A stretch of 64,000 nt of DNA from Thalassospiraceae bacterium LMO-JJ14 (GCA_021555105.2 CP134604.1:2886001-2950000), one strand, 5' to 3'. Positions 34,892 to 44,300 are shown, counted from the first letter of the stretch. Program-made: numbers and translations. Notes: a model not told the origin generated them from the letters alone.

Positions 34892-35823
34892 ACGAACCCC
34901 CTGTCCTGCAGAAAGCCCATGGAGTCGGAGATATTTTCATGCACGCCGAGATCGCGGAGCGGCACGCCGAGCGCCATGCCGAGAAGCTGCGTGAAATACA
35001 GGATTTTCACGTTGGACTGAAAACCGAACCGCTTCTCGCCGCGGATCTGATGCATTTCCAGGCCCGAATGACAGGTCGGGCATTCGGTGGCAATAACCTC
35101 GGCACCCGAGGCCTCTGCCGCGCGGATGATATTGATCACCAGCTTGGTCGACATATCGGAATCGGAAAGCGTGTGCGCGCCGCCGCAGCATGCCGTCTTG
35201 AGCGGAAAATCCACGTTCTCCGCACCGGCTGCGGCAAGAAGATCGTCCATGAAGTGCGGCTGAGATGTCGACTCGCTCCCCGGCCCCTGATCCTTTTCAG
35301 GAAAAATGTGCCGTGGGCGGGTGTACATGCAACCGTAATAGTTGGCGACTTTAAGCCCCTTCAGTGAATTCTTGACGCGCGCCTTGAGGCCTTCTTCGCC
35401 GATACCTTCCTTGATCCAGTCGAGCGCATGGATGGTTTCTATCTGCCCCGCCTCATAGGTGCCGTGCCCTGCCTTGCCGGACAACCGGTCGACGACTTCC
35501 TTGCTCTCTTCGTCGTGTTCAAGATCGTATTCGGCTTTTTTAAGGTTGTGATAGCAGCCGTTGCACGGTGCCATAACGGTGTCGAAACCCATTTCATTGG
35601 CGGCTGTATTCATCACCCGCGAGGAAAGATAGGTCTGGATCTTCGGGTCGATGTTCTTGACTTCCATCGCGCCGCAGCAGTTCCAGTTATCGACCTCGGT
35701 CAACTCCATGCCGAGGTTCTTGCCGATCGCCTTTGTCGACGTATTGTAGGAATGCCCGGATCCTTCCAGCGCACAGCCAGGATAGTAGGCGACCTTTTGA
35801 TATTTTTTTGAGGTCTCGTTCAT
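34888..35823 (-). CDS. shdrB2: sHdrB2, CCG-domain subunit of the sulfur-oxidising heterodisulfide-reductase-like complex
   Basis: 311 residues with two cysteine-rich CCG domains: Cys17/Cys49-50/Cys87/Cys90 and Cys165/Cys212-213/Cys248/Cys251. These resemble HdrB, where such motifs bind unusual iron-sulfur clusters at the disulfide site. It probably acts on the sulfur-loaded lipoate of LbpA. The ATG at 35823 follows GGGAGAAGACG, six bases after the shdrC2 stop region. The complex is the cytoplasmic machine that produces sulfite from sulfane sulfur in these bacteria. Confidence 0.93.
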   Translation of the reverse strand: MNETSKKYQKVAYYPGCALEGSGHSYNTSTKAIGKNLGMELTEVDNWNCCGAMEVKNIDPKIQTYLSSRVMNTAANEMGFDTVMAPCNGCYHNLKKAEYDLEHDEESKEVVDRLSGKAGHGTYEAGQIETIHALDWIKEGIGEEGLKARVKNSLKGLKVANYYGCMYTRPRHIFPEKDQGPGSESTSQPHFMDDLLAAAGAENVDFPLKTACCGGAHTLSDSDMSTKLVINIIRAAEASGAEVIATECPTCHSGLEMHQIRGEKRFGFQSNVKILYFTQLLGMALGVPLRDLGVHENISDSMGFLQDRGFV

Positions 35824-35834
35824 CGTCTTCTCCC

Positions 35835-36584
35835 TCATTCGGCCGCTTGCGGCTGATCCAGTTTAAGCGCCTTGCGATGCTCGGCATCTTTTTCGGCAAC
35901 GTATTCCTCGATTGCGGCGCGGGCGCCGTCCCATCCCTTGGTGCGCGGACGGAGCACGCCCTGCATGCCCATTGCGAACAGCATCTTGACCGGCAGGTGA
36001 CGCAGCATGCGGCGCACCATTTCGATCAGCCAGTCCTGATTTAAGGATTGCTTGGTACGTGCAAAGAAGCCCCGGATGATCCGGCCTTCTTCTATCTTGC
36101 CCGTGGCGATAACTTGCGACGCGAACTCTTCATCAAAGTGCATCGATGGTGATTTCTCGGTGTGGCCCTTCAACTCGCACCAGTGCGACAACGCCTTCAT
36201 CACGCCTTCGGGATTGACGTCGCGCGGACAGGCATAGGTGCATTTATTGCAAGAAACGCACTGCCAGATGATGTCCTTGTCTCTAAGCAATTCATCTTCC
36301 ATGCCGAGACGCGCCAGATAAATCCAGTATCGGGGGTTAAAGTCGGGATTTACAGCGTTCACCGTACACGCGTTGGTGCACGATCCGCACTGCCAGCAGC
36401 GGTGTATGTATTCACCGCCGGGAAGTGCCGCGATTTCCTCCTGCATCTCCTCGTTATAGTCCCGAACGACGCGGGATTCGATGAAGGTACTCCAGTGTCC
36501 CGAAACATCCACACCGTCTATTTCCAGGTGTTCCTGTTCGATCAGGTTTTCGGGCCGGATCAGCGATTTCTCATGGATTGGCAT
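35835..36584 (-). CDS. shdrC2: sHdrC2, 4Fe-4S subunit of the sHdr complex
   Basis: 249 residues with two 4Fe-4S motifs, CWQCGSCTNAC (Cys63, 66, 69, 73) and CVSCNKCTYAC (Cys109, 112, 115, 119), as in HdrC. It would shuttle electrons between the FAD subunit and HdrB-like subunits. GAGGGAAGC lies upstream of the ATG. It sits between shdrH and shdrB2 and continues the operon without a gap. Confidence 0.94.
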   Translation of the reverse strand: MPIHEKSLIRPENLIEQEHLEIDGVDVSGHWSTFIESRVVRDYNEEMQEEIAALPGGEYIHRCWQCGSCTNACTVNAVNPDFNPRYWIYLARLGMEDELLRDKDIIWQCVSCNKCTYACPRDVNPEGVMKALSHWCELKGHTEKSPSMHFDEEFASQVIATGKIEEGRIIRGFFARTKQSLNQDWLIEMVRRMLRHLPVKMLFAMGMQGVLRPRTKGWDGARAAIEEYVAEKDAEHRKALKLDQPQAAE

Positions 36585-36602
36585 AAATGCTTCCCTCGCG
36601 GT

Positions 36603-37472
36603 TCAGTGCGTCGTCTCGTCGATGTCGAGTATAATCGGCCGGCCCTCAATGCCCTTGGCACGGGTCCGCCCGGTTTCGGGGTCGATGCCCTCCAGGCCAA
36701 GCATCCGGCGCGTATACTGAAGCGGATCCTCTGCCGCGGAAAAGTCCGTACGCAAATAACTGCCGCCCTGTTCACAGATGTAATCGGCGTAGATTTGCGC
36801 ACAAAGGATATCCACATACGCCATCACGTCCCGGAAGACCCCGTTATCCGAAAGATACTGGCTCAACTCTTCGCGCAGCATCAGGAACGTGTCGTAATTG
36901 TCCGGCACATCCAGCGTCATATGGTCGATATTCGGGTCATGCCATAATTCACGGATCACACCCGTGTTGGCCTTCACATCCCAGACCCACCTGTTCATCA
37001 GCGGATAACGTTCGGGCATCACGCCATGCAGGATTTCAGCGGCGAGATCACGAACCCAGCGATACCCCCGGCCATCCGGAAATTTCTCACAGAAACGGCG
37101 CACGGCGTCATCGCACTCGCTCGCGGCCTGCGCCTGGTCCAGAAGCGATGCCACGGCCGTCCTGATTGTTTCCATGCCCGAGGTGCCCGCTTCTTCGAGC
37201 CAGGGACCGATACGGCGGCGCACCGGCGCCATAAAAGCGACGACGCTGAGAAACGTATCGATATCCAGCGCGTCGATGCCGTCACGCTTGAAGACATCGG
37301 CGACGACCTCGGACTTGAACTGCACGCCCCTGACAAGAAATTCGATCCCGCCGACACCTTCCGATCTCGAAACCACGGTTTCGAGTGCCGCAGCGAGTTT
37401 CGGCCCATCCAGGTGCAGGACTGGCCGGCTGGTACTTGCGATCGGCTTTCTAGATAAGATCATCCCATCCAT
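36603..37472 (-). CDS. shdrH: sHdrH, hypothetical protein conserved in shdr operons
   Basis: 289 residues in the position always taken by the hypothetical gene of sHdr clusters, between shdrA and shdrC2. No known domain was recognised; it appears soluble, with a long helical central part (DTFLMLREELSQYLSDNGVF) and a C-terminal GIDPETGRTRAKGIEGRP. The start could be 37472 or the ATG three codons later. It is probably a structural or accessory subunit; that is only an inference from conserved synteny. Confidence 0.85.
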   Translation of the reverse strand: MDGMILSRKPIASTSRPVLHLDGPKLAAALETVVSRSEGVGGIEFLVRGVQFKSEVVADVFKRDGIDALDIDTFLSVVAFMAPVRRRIGPWLEEAGTSGMETIRTAVASLLDQAQAASECDDAVRRFCEKFPDGRGYRWVRDLAAEILHGVMPERYPLMNRWVWDVKANTGVIRELWHDPNIDHMTLDVPDNYDTFLMLREELSQYLSDNGVFRDVMAYVDILCAQIYADYICEQGGSYLRTDFSAAEDPLQYTRRMLGLEGIDPETGRTRAKGIEGRPIILDIDETTH

Positions 37473-37481
37473 CCGATGTTC

Positions 37482-38534
37482 TTATTCCGCGGCCTGAATT
37501 TTGTTGCCGTTGGCGACAGCCAGGGCCGCCAGGGCCGCTCCCTGACCCTGGGCAATGGAATCGTCGATCGTCTCGGGGCCCGTTGCGGCACCGGCCACGA
37601 ACACGCCTGCACGAGACGTTTCCGCCATCGAGCTGTAGGTATCCATGCGCTTGATATGCCCATGTTGTTGCAGCTCGACACCGAAGATCGATGCAATCAG
37701 GACGTTGTCCACATTCGGGTCCATGCCAATGGCGTGAACCACCATATCGAACGGCACCGTGATCGGGCGCTTGACCAGCGTGTCTTCGCCTTTGACGATC
37801 AGCTTGTTCCCGTCCGACGTCACCTCGGCGATCCGCGCCTTGATGTACTTGATCTTAAACTCTTCCTGGCTCTTCCAGTAATACGTGTCCTCATAAAGAC
37901 CGAATGTGCGAATATCCATGTAATAGATATAGACGTGACAGTCCGGCAGCTCTTCACGAATTTCCATGCCGAGGTTGGACGACACGGTGCAGCATATTTT
38001 GGAGCACCACTCACGGCCGATCTGCCGGTCACGCGAGCCGACACAAAGCAAAATTGCAACCCGCTTCGGTTTACGCCCATCCGACGGACACCTGACGCCC
38101 GCACCTGATGAAATCATCTGCTCGACCTGGGTCGTTGTGACGACATCGGGGAAGGTGCCGAAACCCCACTCGGGTTTGTTGACGGAATCGAAATGAGTGA
38201 ACCCCGTGCAGAGCACTGCCGTCGACGCGTTGATCGACTCGCCATTCGAAAATTGAGCCGTGAAATCACCAGGCGTACCGTCGAAGGCCTGTACCATGGT
38301 ATCCGTATAGACCTTTATCGAGCCGTTGCCGGTGACACGATCGACCATGCCGCCAATGGCATCCTTCGCCCATTCGCCGCTCGGGACCAGCTTTGCGTAA
38401 CCAGACAATATCGGCGTGCCGCCCAGGCGATCCGCCTTGTCGACCAGGACAACTTCCTGACCGACCGATGCCAAGGCATGTGCAGCAGAGAGCCCCGCCG
38501 GCCCGGCGCCGACAACAAGAACAGGTTTAGTCAT
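37482..38534 (-). CDS. shdrA: sHdrA, FAD and iron-sulfur subunit of the sHdr complex
   Basis: 350 residues with FAD motif VVGAGPAGLSAAHA (residues about 7-20) and the cysteine cluster CVGSRDRQIGREWCSKICC (Cys164, 177, 181, 182) that in HdrA binds a 4Fe-4S centre. It is much shorter than methanogen HdrA, lacking the extra ferredoxin domains, as expected for the sulfur-oxidising type. The ATG at 38534 follows GAGGAAATTGAGC; an in-frame TTG at 38549 is less likely. It is the electron-bifurcating-like core, but the physiological electron acceptor is not settled. Confidence 0.94.
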   Translation of the reverse strand: MTKPVLVVGAGPAGLSAAHALASVGQEVVLVDKADRLGGTPILSGYAKLVPSGEWAKDAIGGMVDRVTGNGSIKVYTDTMVQAFDGTPGDFTAQFSNGESINASTAVLCTGFTHFDSVNKPEWGFGTFPDVVTTTQVEQMISSGAGVRCPSDGRKPKRVAILLCVGSRDRQIGREWCSKICCTVSSNLGMEIREELPDCHVYIYYMDIRTFGLYEDTYYWKSQEEFKIKYIKARIAEVTSDGNKLIVKGEDTLVKRPITVPFDMVVHAIGMDPNVDNVLIASIFGVELQQHGHIKRMDTYSSMAETSRAGVFVAGAATGPETIDDSIAQGQGAALAALAVANGNKIQAAE

Positions 38535-38553
38535 GCTCAATTTCCTCAATCTT

Positions 38554-39903
38554 TTATTCAGCGGCCGCCTTAAAACCCGGCCCCGACGTAATCATGCGGC
38601 GCGGATCGTACAGATTTTCGCCATTACCCGCTTCGACTTCCTTGAGATAAGCCTCGAACTCGGCCTTCGATTTTTCCCAATCGATACCCATTTTCGCGAG
38701 CAGGGTCTCAACCGGTGAAGCATGCCAGTGCATTTGTGCGATCTTGTAAGGGTGTGCACCGCAAGCCAGCGCCGCAAATTGGCAATCTGCGACGACGGGC
38801 AGGGAAACACTCGATTTGTCGGACGCCTGGCTGATCCACTGGTTCTTGTCGAGCGTCGTGATGCAGCCGGTATCGTGGCCGATCATGACGTCGGATTTGG
38901 CTTCCTCGACAGCGACTCGGATTTTGCGGTCGATGGCAAACGAGCGGGTAAACTCTCGCTCGGAAATAATGTGACGGAAGCCGAAACCGCAGCAATCGTA
39001 CCATGTCGAATAGTCGATGACGTCTGCGCCCAGTTCCTGCATCAGGCCGGTCGACACCGCAACGCGGTTCCCTTCAAGAATATCATCGTCGTAGATCGCA
39101 TCCTCGGGGATCATCTTGTAGACGTGACAGGCCGGATGGACCGTGGCGCGGATATTGGAGACATCGATGGTCTGATGTTCCTTGATACGGTAGCGCATGG
39201 CGTGAAGCCATTCCGAGTAATGCACGATCTCTTCCGGGATCAGCAGCTTGCCGTCGACCAAACGGCCGAGTTTGCCGAGAATTTTCTTCACGCGCTCGCG
39301 CAATTCCGCGGAATGCAGCAGGAAGCCCCGAATTTCCTTATAATTGCCGAAAGACGTCCCGCAATGAACCAGCGGGTAATAATGGCCGCGGCCCTTACCC
39401 TCTGCTTCACCGGCGACGTAGGCCTGATGGAAATTACGGAGGAAAACGGCAGCCAGGCTCTCGACGTTGCCGATACCTGATCCATGGTAATTCCAGGCGG
39501 TGCAGGAGGTCTGGTCGGTCTCGTCCAGATACTCGATCCCCATCTGGTTCATCAGCCACAGCAGCGAGGTCGGATAGCCGGGAATATTACCGCACTGACC
39601 GCAGGATTTATGGTGCCACAACCGCGTTGTCGGGATTTTCTTTTCCCATCCGAACAGGGTGCGGAGCGTGATCGGCTCGTATTCATCGCGCATGCGATGA
39701 ACGATGATCTCGCCGTCCTTTTCAAGCTGCCACATGATGTCGCGGACATCCTCGACCCGGTCTTTGTTGGTCAGCATCGAGCGCTTGTCTACGCGCGCCT
39801 CAACCCACGAGGTGGCCGTCTGCGCCTGCTCGGGGCTGAGTTGAGCATCCCGCCATTCTGAACCGTGCCCGGTGAAACGTGTGTCGTCAGTTTGATCGCT
39901 CAT
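38554..39903 (-). CDS. shdrB1: sHdrB1, HdrB-like subunit of the sHdr complex
   Basis: 449 residues, larger than sHdrB2 because of an N-terminal extension of about 90. Conserved Cys sets include KSCGQCGNIPGY (Cys101, 104), TSCTAW, YDCCGFGFRH and GHDTGCITTLDK, together giving CCG-type cluster sites. It lies 20 bases before shdrA and is translated in the same operon, with AAAGGATGAGAAA before the ATG. The division of work between the two HdrB-like subunits is not known. Confidence 0.92.
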   Translation of the reverse strand: MSDQTDDTRFTGHGSEWRDAQLSPEQAQTATSWVEARVDKRSMLTNKDRVEDVRDIMWQLEKDGEIIVHRMRDEYEPITLRTLFGWEKKIPTTRLWHHKSCGQCGNIPGYPTSLLWLMNQMGIEYLDETDQTSCTAWNYHGSGIGNVESLAAVFLRNFHQAYVAGEAEGKGRGHYYPLVHCGTSFGNYKEIRGFLLHSAELRERVKKILGKLGRLVDGKLLIPEEIVHYSEWLHAMRYRIKEHQTIDVSNIRATVHPACHVYKMIPEDAIYDDDILEGNRVAVSTGLMQELGADVIDYSTWYDCCGFGFRHIISEREFTRSFAIDRKIRVAVEEAKSDVMIGHDTGCITTLDKNQWISQASDKSSVSLPVVADCQFAALACGAHPYKIAQMHWHASPVETLLAKMGIDWEKSKAEFEAYLKEVEAGNGENLYDPRRMITSGPGFKAAAE

Positions 39904-39954
39904 TTTCTCATCCTTTCGGTCGCCGCGCGCCTGTTTCGGGCGGGCAATTCCCTA

Positions 39955-40713
39955 TCAATCGTCGTCCTCGTCATCGTCCTGGTCTTCCAACCAGTCCTCA
40001 TAATCGTCACGCTTCTCGTCCATGATGTCCGAGATCACGTCGTACAGGTTTTCGTCGATTGTCTCGAGTTGCTCGAGAACACCGGTCATTTCCCAGATCG
40101 TATACAGTTCGACCGATGTCTTGAGGTTCACTTCCCAGGCCGTATCCGTGGTATTCAGGGTCGGCATGGGTATCGCCTGGCGCAGCAGTTTAAGCGGCGC
40201 ATCGACCTTCGAGATGTTCGGTCCCCAGTCCGGGAAGTGATCGGGCGTGATCATGTTCGGGGCAAGCTGGTTGCCGGTCGAAATCAGCTTCAGCATGACA
40301 CGGGAAAACGGCCGCAACACGTCCTTCGCGGACTGCATGCCATGCTTGATGGCAACTTCCCGCATGATCATCACCAAACCGCCCGGAGAGTTCCCGAAGG
40401 GGCAACGCGCGGCACAGGTATAGCATTGCGCGCAGGACCAGATTTTCTCCTGCATGGCATCGTGAATGCCTTCGAGATTCTCGGTCCATAGCAACTGCAC
40501 GATCTCTCGTGGACTGAAATCGTAATAATGAGCTGCCGGACAGGTCGCCGTACAGATCCCGCAATTCAGGCATCCGTTCAGTTCATGGTCATAACGCATG
40601 TCCGCCTGAATATCCTGGAACACCTTTTCCATGGTGTCGTAATCGACCGCCGGCTCCGCAGAGACGGGGTCGCCTATGAATTCCTGAATACGGCTTCCGC
40701 TTGCGTGGCTCAT
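39955..40713 (-). CDS. shdrC1: sHdrC1, 4Fe-4S subunit of the sHdr complex
   Basis: 252 residues with two 4Fe-4S motifs, CLNCGICTATC (Cys48, 51, 54, 58) and CAQCYTCAARC (Cys94, 97, 100, 104). The C-terminus is a highly acidic tail (WLEDQDDDEDDD). It is the first hdr gene of the operon after the DsrE-like gene, nine bases downstream of it, with GAGGATGCACAC as ribosome site. Confidence 0.94.
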   Translation of the reverse strand: MSHASGSRIQEFIGDPVSAEPAVDYDTMEKVFQDIQADMRYDHELNGCLNCGICTATCPAAHYYDFSPREIVQLLWTENLEGIHDAMQEKIWSCAQCYTCAARCPFGNSPGGLVMIMREVAIKHGMQSAKDVLRPFSRVMLKLISTGNQLAPNMITPDHFPDWGPNISKVDAPLKLLRQAIPMPTLNTTDTAWEVNLKTSVELYTIWEMTGVLEQLETIDENLYDVISDIMDEKRDDYEDWLEDQDDDEDDD

Positions 40714-40723
40714 GTGTGCATCC

Positions 40724-41104
40724 TCAATACGTCAGAACCTTGGCGTCATCGTTCTCCATCACCTCTTCGATGACATGCGCGCCGCCGACAATCCCCGAAC
40801 ATTCAGGGATCAGGTCGTCCTCGGTCATGTCGAAAAGATCAAGGTTCGGCGAACAGCAGTAAAAAGTGACACCCGCCTCATGCGCGTCCTTGATGAAATC
40901 GTAAACGGTCTTGGGGGAGCCTTCCTTGACGACAAGACTTTCAGCAAAGCCCTTTTTCATAAGCTGCCCTGAGGTTGCCGTGCATATGACCTCGACCTCG
41001 TAATCCATCGCCGCTGCGACGGTGGCCTGGAAAAACGGCGCACCGAGCTCCTCACCGTTACGAGGATCGGTGTTCACCATAATGATCACGAGTTTTTCGG
41101 CCAT
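40724..41104 (-). CDS. DsrE-family sulfur-transfer protein at the head of the shdr operon
   Basis: 126 residues of the DsrE/DsrF-like fold: N-terminal KLVIIMVNTDPRNGEEL, and cysteines at 41, 83, 84 (FYCCSPN) and 102 (PECSG). In sulfur oxidisers DsrE-type proteins receive sulfur from TusA and pass it on; DsrE3-like forms serve the sHdr route. The ATG at 41104 follows GGGAGGCATT. It precedes shdrC1 by 10 bases, so the operon probably reads dsrE-shdrC1B1AHC2B2-hyp-lbpA. Which DsrE subclass it belongs to needs alignment. Confidence 0.85.
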   Translation of the reverse strand: MAEKLVIIMVNTDPRNGEELGAPFFQATVAAAMDYEVEVICTATSGQLMKKGFAESLVVKEGSPKTVYDFIKDAHEAGVTFYCCSPNLDLFDMTEDDLIPECSGIVGGAHVIEEVMENDDAKVLTY

Positions 41105-41174
41105 AATGCCTCCCAAGCTGTTTTTGTTTTTACGTTAGGCACATAATCACAAAGGAGACGCGTCAAAGCAATAA

Positions 41175-41198
41175 CAAATTCACTTTTTCGAATGTGTT
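41175..41198 (-). promoter_or_regulatory. Sulfur-regulon motif upstream of the dsrE-shdr-lbpA operon
   Basis: The minus strand reads ACACATTCGAAAAAGTGAAT, flanked by TAACA/TGTTA-type ends that make an imperfect palindrome. It lies 71-94 bases before the dsrE-like start and downstream of the gat gene, so the shdr operon can have its own promoter. Confidence 0.45.
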
Positions 41199-41246
41199 AT
41201 TTTGCGTCAATGCAACCCGCAATACCGATACTTGCAGGTCTTGGCA

Positions 41247-41969
41247 TTAGGGCTTGTCAGGTTTCGGCTGCATCAGCCCTGTGATCTGAATAACCCCGGT
41301 CATCATTTCGACCAGCGCATCTTCGATCGCCGGCGTTTTTTCGCTCAGCGCCTGCAGACCCGGCGCAATGACGTCTGGCGATTCTTCGAACTCCATCACC
41401 AAGTCTTCTATCATAGCGCGTTTTGCCCCCGGATGCCCAAGAAAACCCAAAGACGTCCCGCCCAGTTGAAACACGAGCGGCGCACCCGACGCATCAGCCG
41501 CCAGCACATCCGCATATGAGGGCAGAACCGGACGGTCGCGCATATAGATCGCCATCGGAAATCTATCCGGCATATACCCATTGAGCGCGTCTTGCTTGCA
41601 GCGCACGGCCTCGACCACATCGAATGTCAGCGGTGTCTTTTCAACCTTTCCACCGCCGCCGAGCGCAACGATCAGGGCGCCGAGACCGATGCCGATTTGC
41701 GGAATCCCAAGGGCCAGGCACTCGTGTGACAAGGCAACTTCGTTCGCCAGCGACGGCAAGTCCCGATCGCCCGCCGCCCCCCATGGACCGCCGCCAAGAA
41801 ATATGACGCCATCGACGAAGCGCGCCGACGGCGGCAATTTGCCGTCCGTCGTGTGCGGGCGAATATAGGTAAAGCGGATACCGCGCCCTTCAAAGTGATC
41901 TTCCATGCGCCCGAGGTATTCGCTATCGGTGTGCTGGATGACGTAAAGGTTGCGTTCCGGGCGTATCAT
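41247..41969 (-). CDS. Glutamine-amidotransferase-like protein lacking the catalytic Cys and Glu
   Basis: 240 residues of the class I glutamine amidotransferase fold (DGVIFLGGGPWGAAGD, GIPQIGIGLGALIVALGG). The nucleophile elbow, normally GxCxG, reads GIGLG with Gly95 in the place of Cys, and the downstream HPE dyad reads GHPG (His179, Gly181). It therefore should not hydrolyse glutamine. It is the last gene of the lipoate-assembly operon, its start overlapping the ligase gene by four bases. Similar genes occur with lbpA clusters. A structural or binding role for LbpA maturation is likely but unknown. Confidence 0.85.
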   Translation of the reverse strand: MIRPERNLYVIQHTDSEYLGRMEDHFEGRGIRFTYIRPHTTDGKLPPSARFVDGVIFLGGGPWGAAGDRDLPSLANEVALSHECLALGIPQIGIGLGALIVALGGGGKVEKTPLTFDVVEAVRCKQDALNGYMPDRFPMAIYMRDRPVLPSYADVLAADASGAPLVFQLGGTSLGFLGHPGAKRAMIEDLVMEFEESPDVIAPGLQALSEKTPAIEDALVEMMTGVIQITGLMQPKPDKP

Positions 41970-43030
41970 GAAACACCCCCCGCCGCCGCTTCACGGATGA
42001 CACCGGCCAAAGCATCACCGGGCACCGTAATCGCCCCGCCGTCAGCAAGCACAGCGTCGATCGTGTCGCCGATGTTTTCCAGCGGTGCATCCTTCAGCGC
42101 CGCTTCCAGGTCAAAAACGAGGCGCGGCGGATTGGCGAAAAAATCACCGGTGATGAGCACTTGCTGAATACGCTGCTGGCCCCGGTGCAGGCGCAAATAA
42201 ACCGTTACGCTTCCACCGGGCGTGGTGATGCTCGCCGATTGGAAGCCGCTGTCGCTTTCCGGATCGTCGATTTCGGCGACAAAGTCATCCGTTCCGATTT
42301 CCTCGTCATGGATCTCCCGCGCCCGCGCCCATTCACGCTCGCTCACCTCTCCATCCTCGGCGCGGAGGCCGAGACCTGCTTCGAAGCCCTGCAACAATGC
42401 CTGCTTGGCCGCATCGATGCCCGGCGTCCTGTCGCCGAGCAAGGCACGCAGTGTGACAACCCGCTGTGCCGCGGAATCAAGGTCACGCTTGGCCAGCTTG
42501 GCTTGTGGCACCTTCAGCGCCTGCGCCATCACTTCCGGGTTGGTGTCGATCAGCAACGTCCCCTGATAGAACAGCACATCGCCATCGAAAAAGCCGCCGG
42601 TCCCGGATATTTTGCGGCCATCGACCTCGATATCATTACGTGGCCTGAAACGTGCATCGATCCCGAGCGTGCGCAGCCCTTCGGCCGCGGCGGTGCAAAT
42701 AAGCTCGGCCGTGGCCCCGAGATCCGGTGCCGGCAGCGACGCACGATGGAAAACCAGTTCCCAACCCAGTTGCCCTTCATCGAAGAATATACTGCCGCCG
42801 CCGGTGATCCGCCGCCCGAGCCCGATACCATTGGCGGCGCAGTAATCGACGTCGACTTCACGGCTTAAAGCCTGGTGCCGGCCGACCAGCGCAGTCGGCT
42901 TGAAGCGCAGAAAGCGGATGGTGTCGGGAATTTCACCGGACGCCCGCGCATCGATCAGCGCCTGATCGAAAGCAATGTTGAGCCGCCCGTGCTCGACCCC
43001 AGTGTCGATCACGCGGAAGATTTTACTCAT
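41966..43030 (-). CDS. sLpl(AB): Lipoate/octanoate-protein ligase of the sHdr type
   Basis: 354 residues, LplA-like: RRITGGGSIFFDEGQLGWE (residues about 73-91) is the acyl-adenylate signature, and RNDIEVDGRKISGTGG includes the catalytic Lys140. A C-terminal LplB-like domain from about residue 250 follows. It would adenylate and attach octanoate or lipoate to LbpA Lys71. Its clustering with two radical SAM genes fits the dedicated LipS1/LipS2 lipoylation route. It follows lipS2 by 10 bases. Confidence 0.9.
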   Translation of the reverse strand: MSKIFRVIDTGVEHGRLNIAFDQALIDARASGEIPDTIRFLRFKPTALVGRHQALSREVDVDYCAANGIGLGRRITGGGSIFFDEGQLGWELVFHRASLPAPDLGATAELICTAAAEGLRTLGIDARFRPRNDIEVDGRKISGTGGFFDGDVLFYQGTLLIDTNPEVMAQALKVPQAKLAKRDLDSAAQRVVTLRALLGDRTPGIDAAKQALLQGFEAGLGLRAEDGEVSEREWARAREIHDEEIGTDDFVAEIDDPESDSGFQSASITTPGGSVTVYLRLHRGQQRIQQVLITGDFFANPPRLVFDLEAALKDAPLENIGDTIDAVLADGGAITVPGDALAGVIREAAAGGVS

Positions 43031-43040
43031 CTTGCGCGGC

Positions 43041-44300
43041 TCAGTTCACGGTTTTCGGAAAACCCATTTGGCGGCGGACTTTCCGAATATCCGTCTTATT
43101 GGGTTGGAACGGGAAACTCGCAATATCGCTTGGCGGAGAGTCGCCGTACGGGCGGTCACAGGCGGATATGTCCTCCTGGAATTTACCCGGGCAGCCAGAG
43201 GTCCGGAACGGGAGGCCGGTATCGATGATGCCGTCCAGTTCGGCCTTCGGCAGGCCGAAATCGCTGACCCGGCCATGTTCGTCGAAGCTCATGTGCTCGA
43301 GCCGCACATTACAGTAATCGATGAGGTAGCGCGCCATCTGTACACGGCGCCATTGATCGCGGGGCGTCGCCGGAAGGTGGTCCATCAGCGAGCCTTTTTC
43401 AGGGAAGAAACAGAACATATGACTGTGTCCCCCCATATCGCGCAGGTCCTGGACGACCGAAAGAACATCGTGTTCGGTCTCACCCATGCCAACGATCAGA
43501 TGCGCACCGAATTTTTCCTTGCCGAAAATGTCACGCGCATCGTTGAGGATTTCCCAGTACTTCTTCCAGGTGTGCGGCGACTGCACGCCCTTACCCCGAG
43601 TGCGGTCGAAAAGCGTCGGTGTCGCCGCGTCCAGGGCAACGGTAAAGATATCGGCGCCGAGACCGTGCAGTGTTGCGACATCGTCTCTCTGCATGGTCGT
43701 CGGGTTCGATAAAATCGACACCGGCACTGTTTTCGGATCGATCCGGTCGGTCCAGGCCTTGAGCACGGATACCGTATCCGCATCCGAGTTCGGATGCGTG
43801 ATCATGCTGATGCACATCCGATGGAACGGCGTGTTCTCGCCATCCGCTGCGACTTTTTCAATAATTTCCGCGACCGGTACCGACGGCCAGTCGACGCGGA
43901 TAAAGTTACGGTCGGCATAATCACGATCGGCTTCACGATGGCGGGCCAGACCGCAATAGGCACAATTCGCGCGGCAGCCTTCGGGATACGTCAGCAGAAG
44001 ATTGAGACACCGCGTACATTCGCAACGGTACATCTTGCCGGCCATGATCCCGAGCGTGATCGCCGCCGCCGTCGACATCTGCACGTATTCAGGCGAGCGC
44101 ATATCCGGCGTCTGGATATTGTTGTTGGGCAAATAGACGCCGCTCGGCGTCGCCGCCTGCGACTTGACCCTACCCCCGTTGCGGAGTTCAGCGGGCGTTT
44201 TATCCGGGCTGCGCGGCGCCATCTCGTCATAGGCATTGAAGTCCATGCCTTTCGCCGTTTTGTCTCCAGGCATTTTGCCCTCGGGCTTTAAACAGGTCAT
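43041..44300 (-). CDS. lipS2: LipS2, radical SAM lipoyl synthase component
   Basis: 419 residues. The radical SAM site is CRANCAYC (Cys109, 113, 116) of the CxxxCxxC type, with extra cysteines at 93, 95 and 98 (YRCECTRC) that could bind an auxiliary cluster. With LipS1 it is thought to insert the two sulfurs into octanoyl-LbpA. The ATG at 44300 overlaps the preceding gene stop (ATGA) and follows GGGGAAACGC; the longer frame to 44339 is not needed. The conserved C-terminus runs to DIRKVRRQMG. Confidence 0.9.
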   Translation of the reverse strand: MTCLKPEGKMPGDKTAKGMDFNAYDEMAPRSPDKTPAELRNGGRVKSQAATPSGVYLPNNNIQTPDMRSPEYVQMSTAAAITLGIMAGKMYRCECTRCLNLLLTYPEGCRANCAYCGLARHREADRDYADRNFIRVDWPSVPVAEIIEKVAADGENTPFHRMCISMITHPNSDADTVSVLKAWTDRIDPKTVPVSILSNPTTMQRDDVATLHGLGADIFTVALDAATPTLFDRTRGKGVQSPHTWKKYWEILNDARDIFGKEKFGAHLIVGMGETEHDVLSVVQDLRDMGGHSHMFCFFPEKGSLMDHLPATPRDQWRRVQMARYLIDYCNVRLEHMSFDEHGRVSDFGLPKAELDGIIDTGLPFRTSGCPGKFQEDISACDRPYGDSPPSDIASFPFQPNKTDIRKVRRQMGFPKTVN

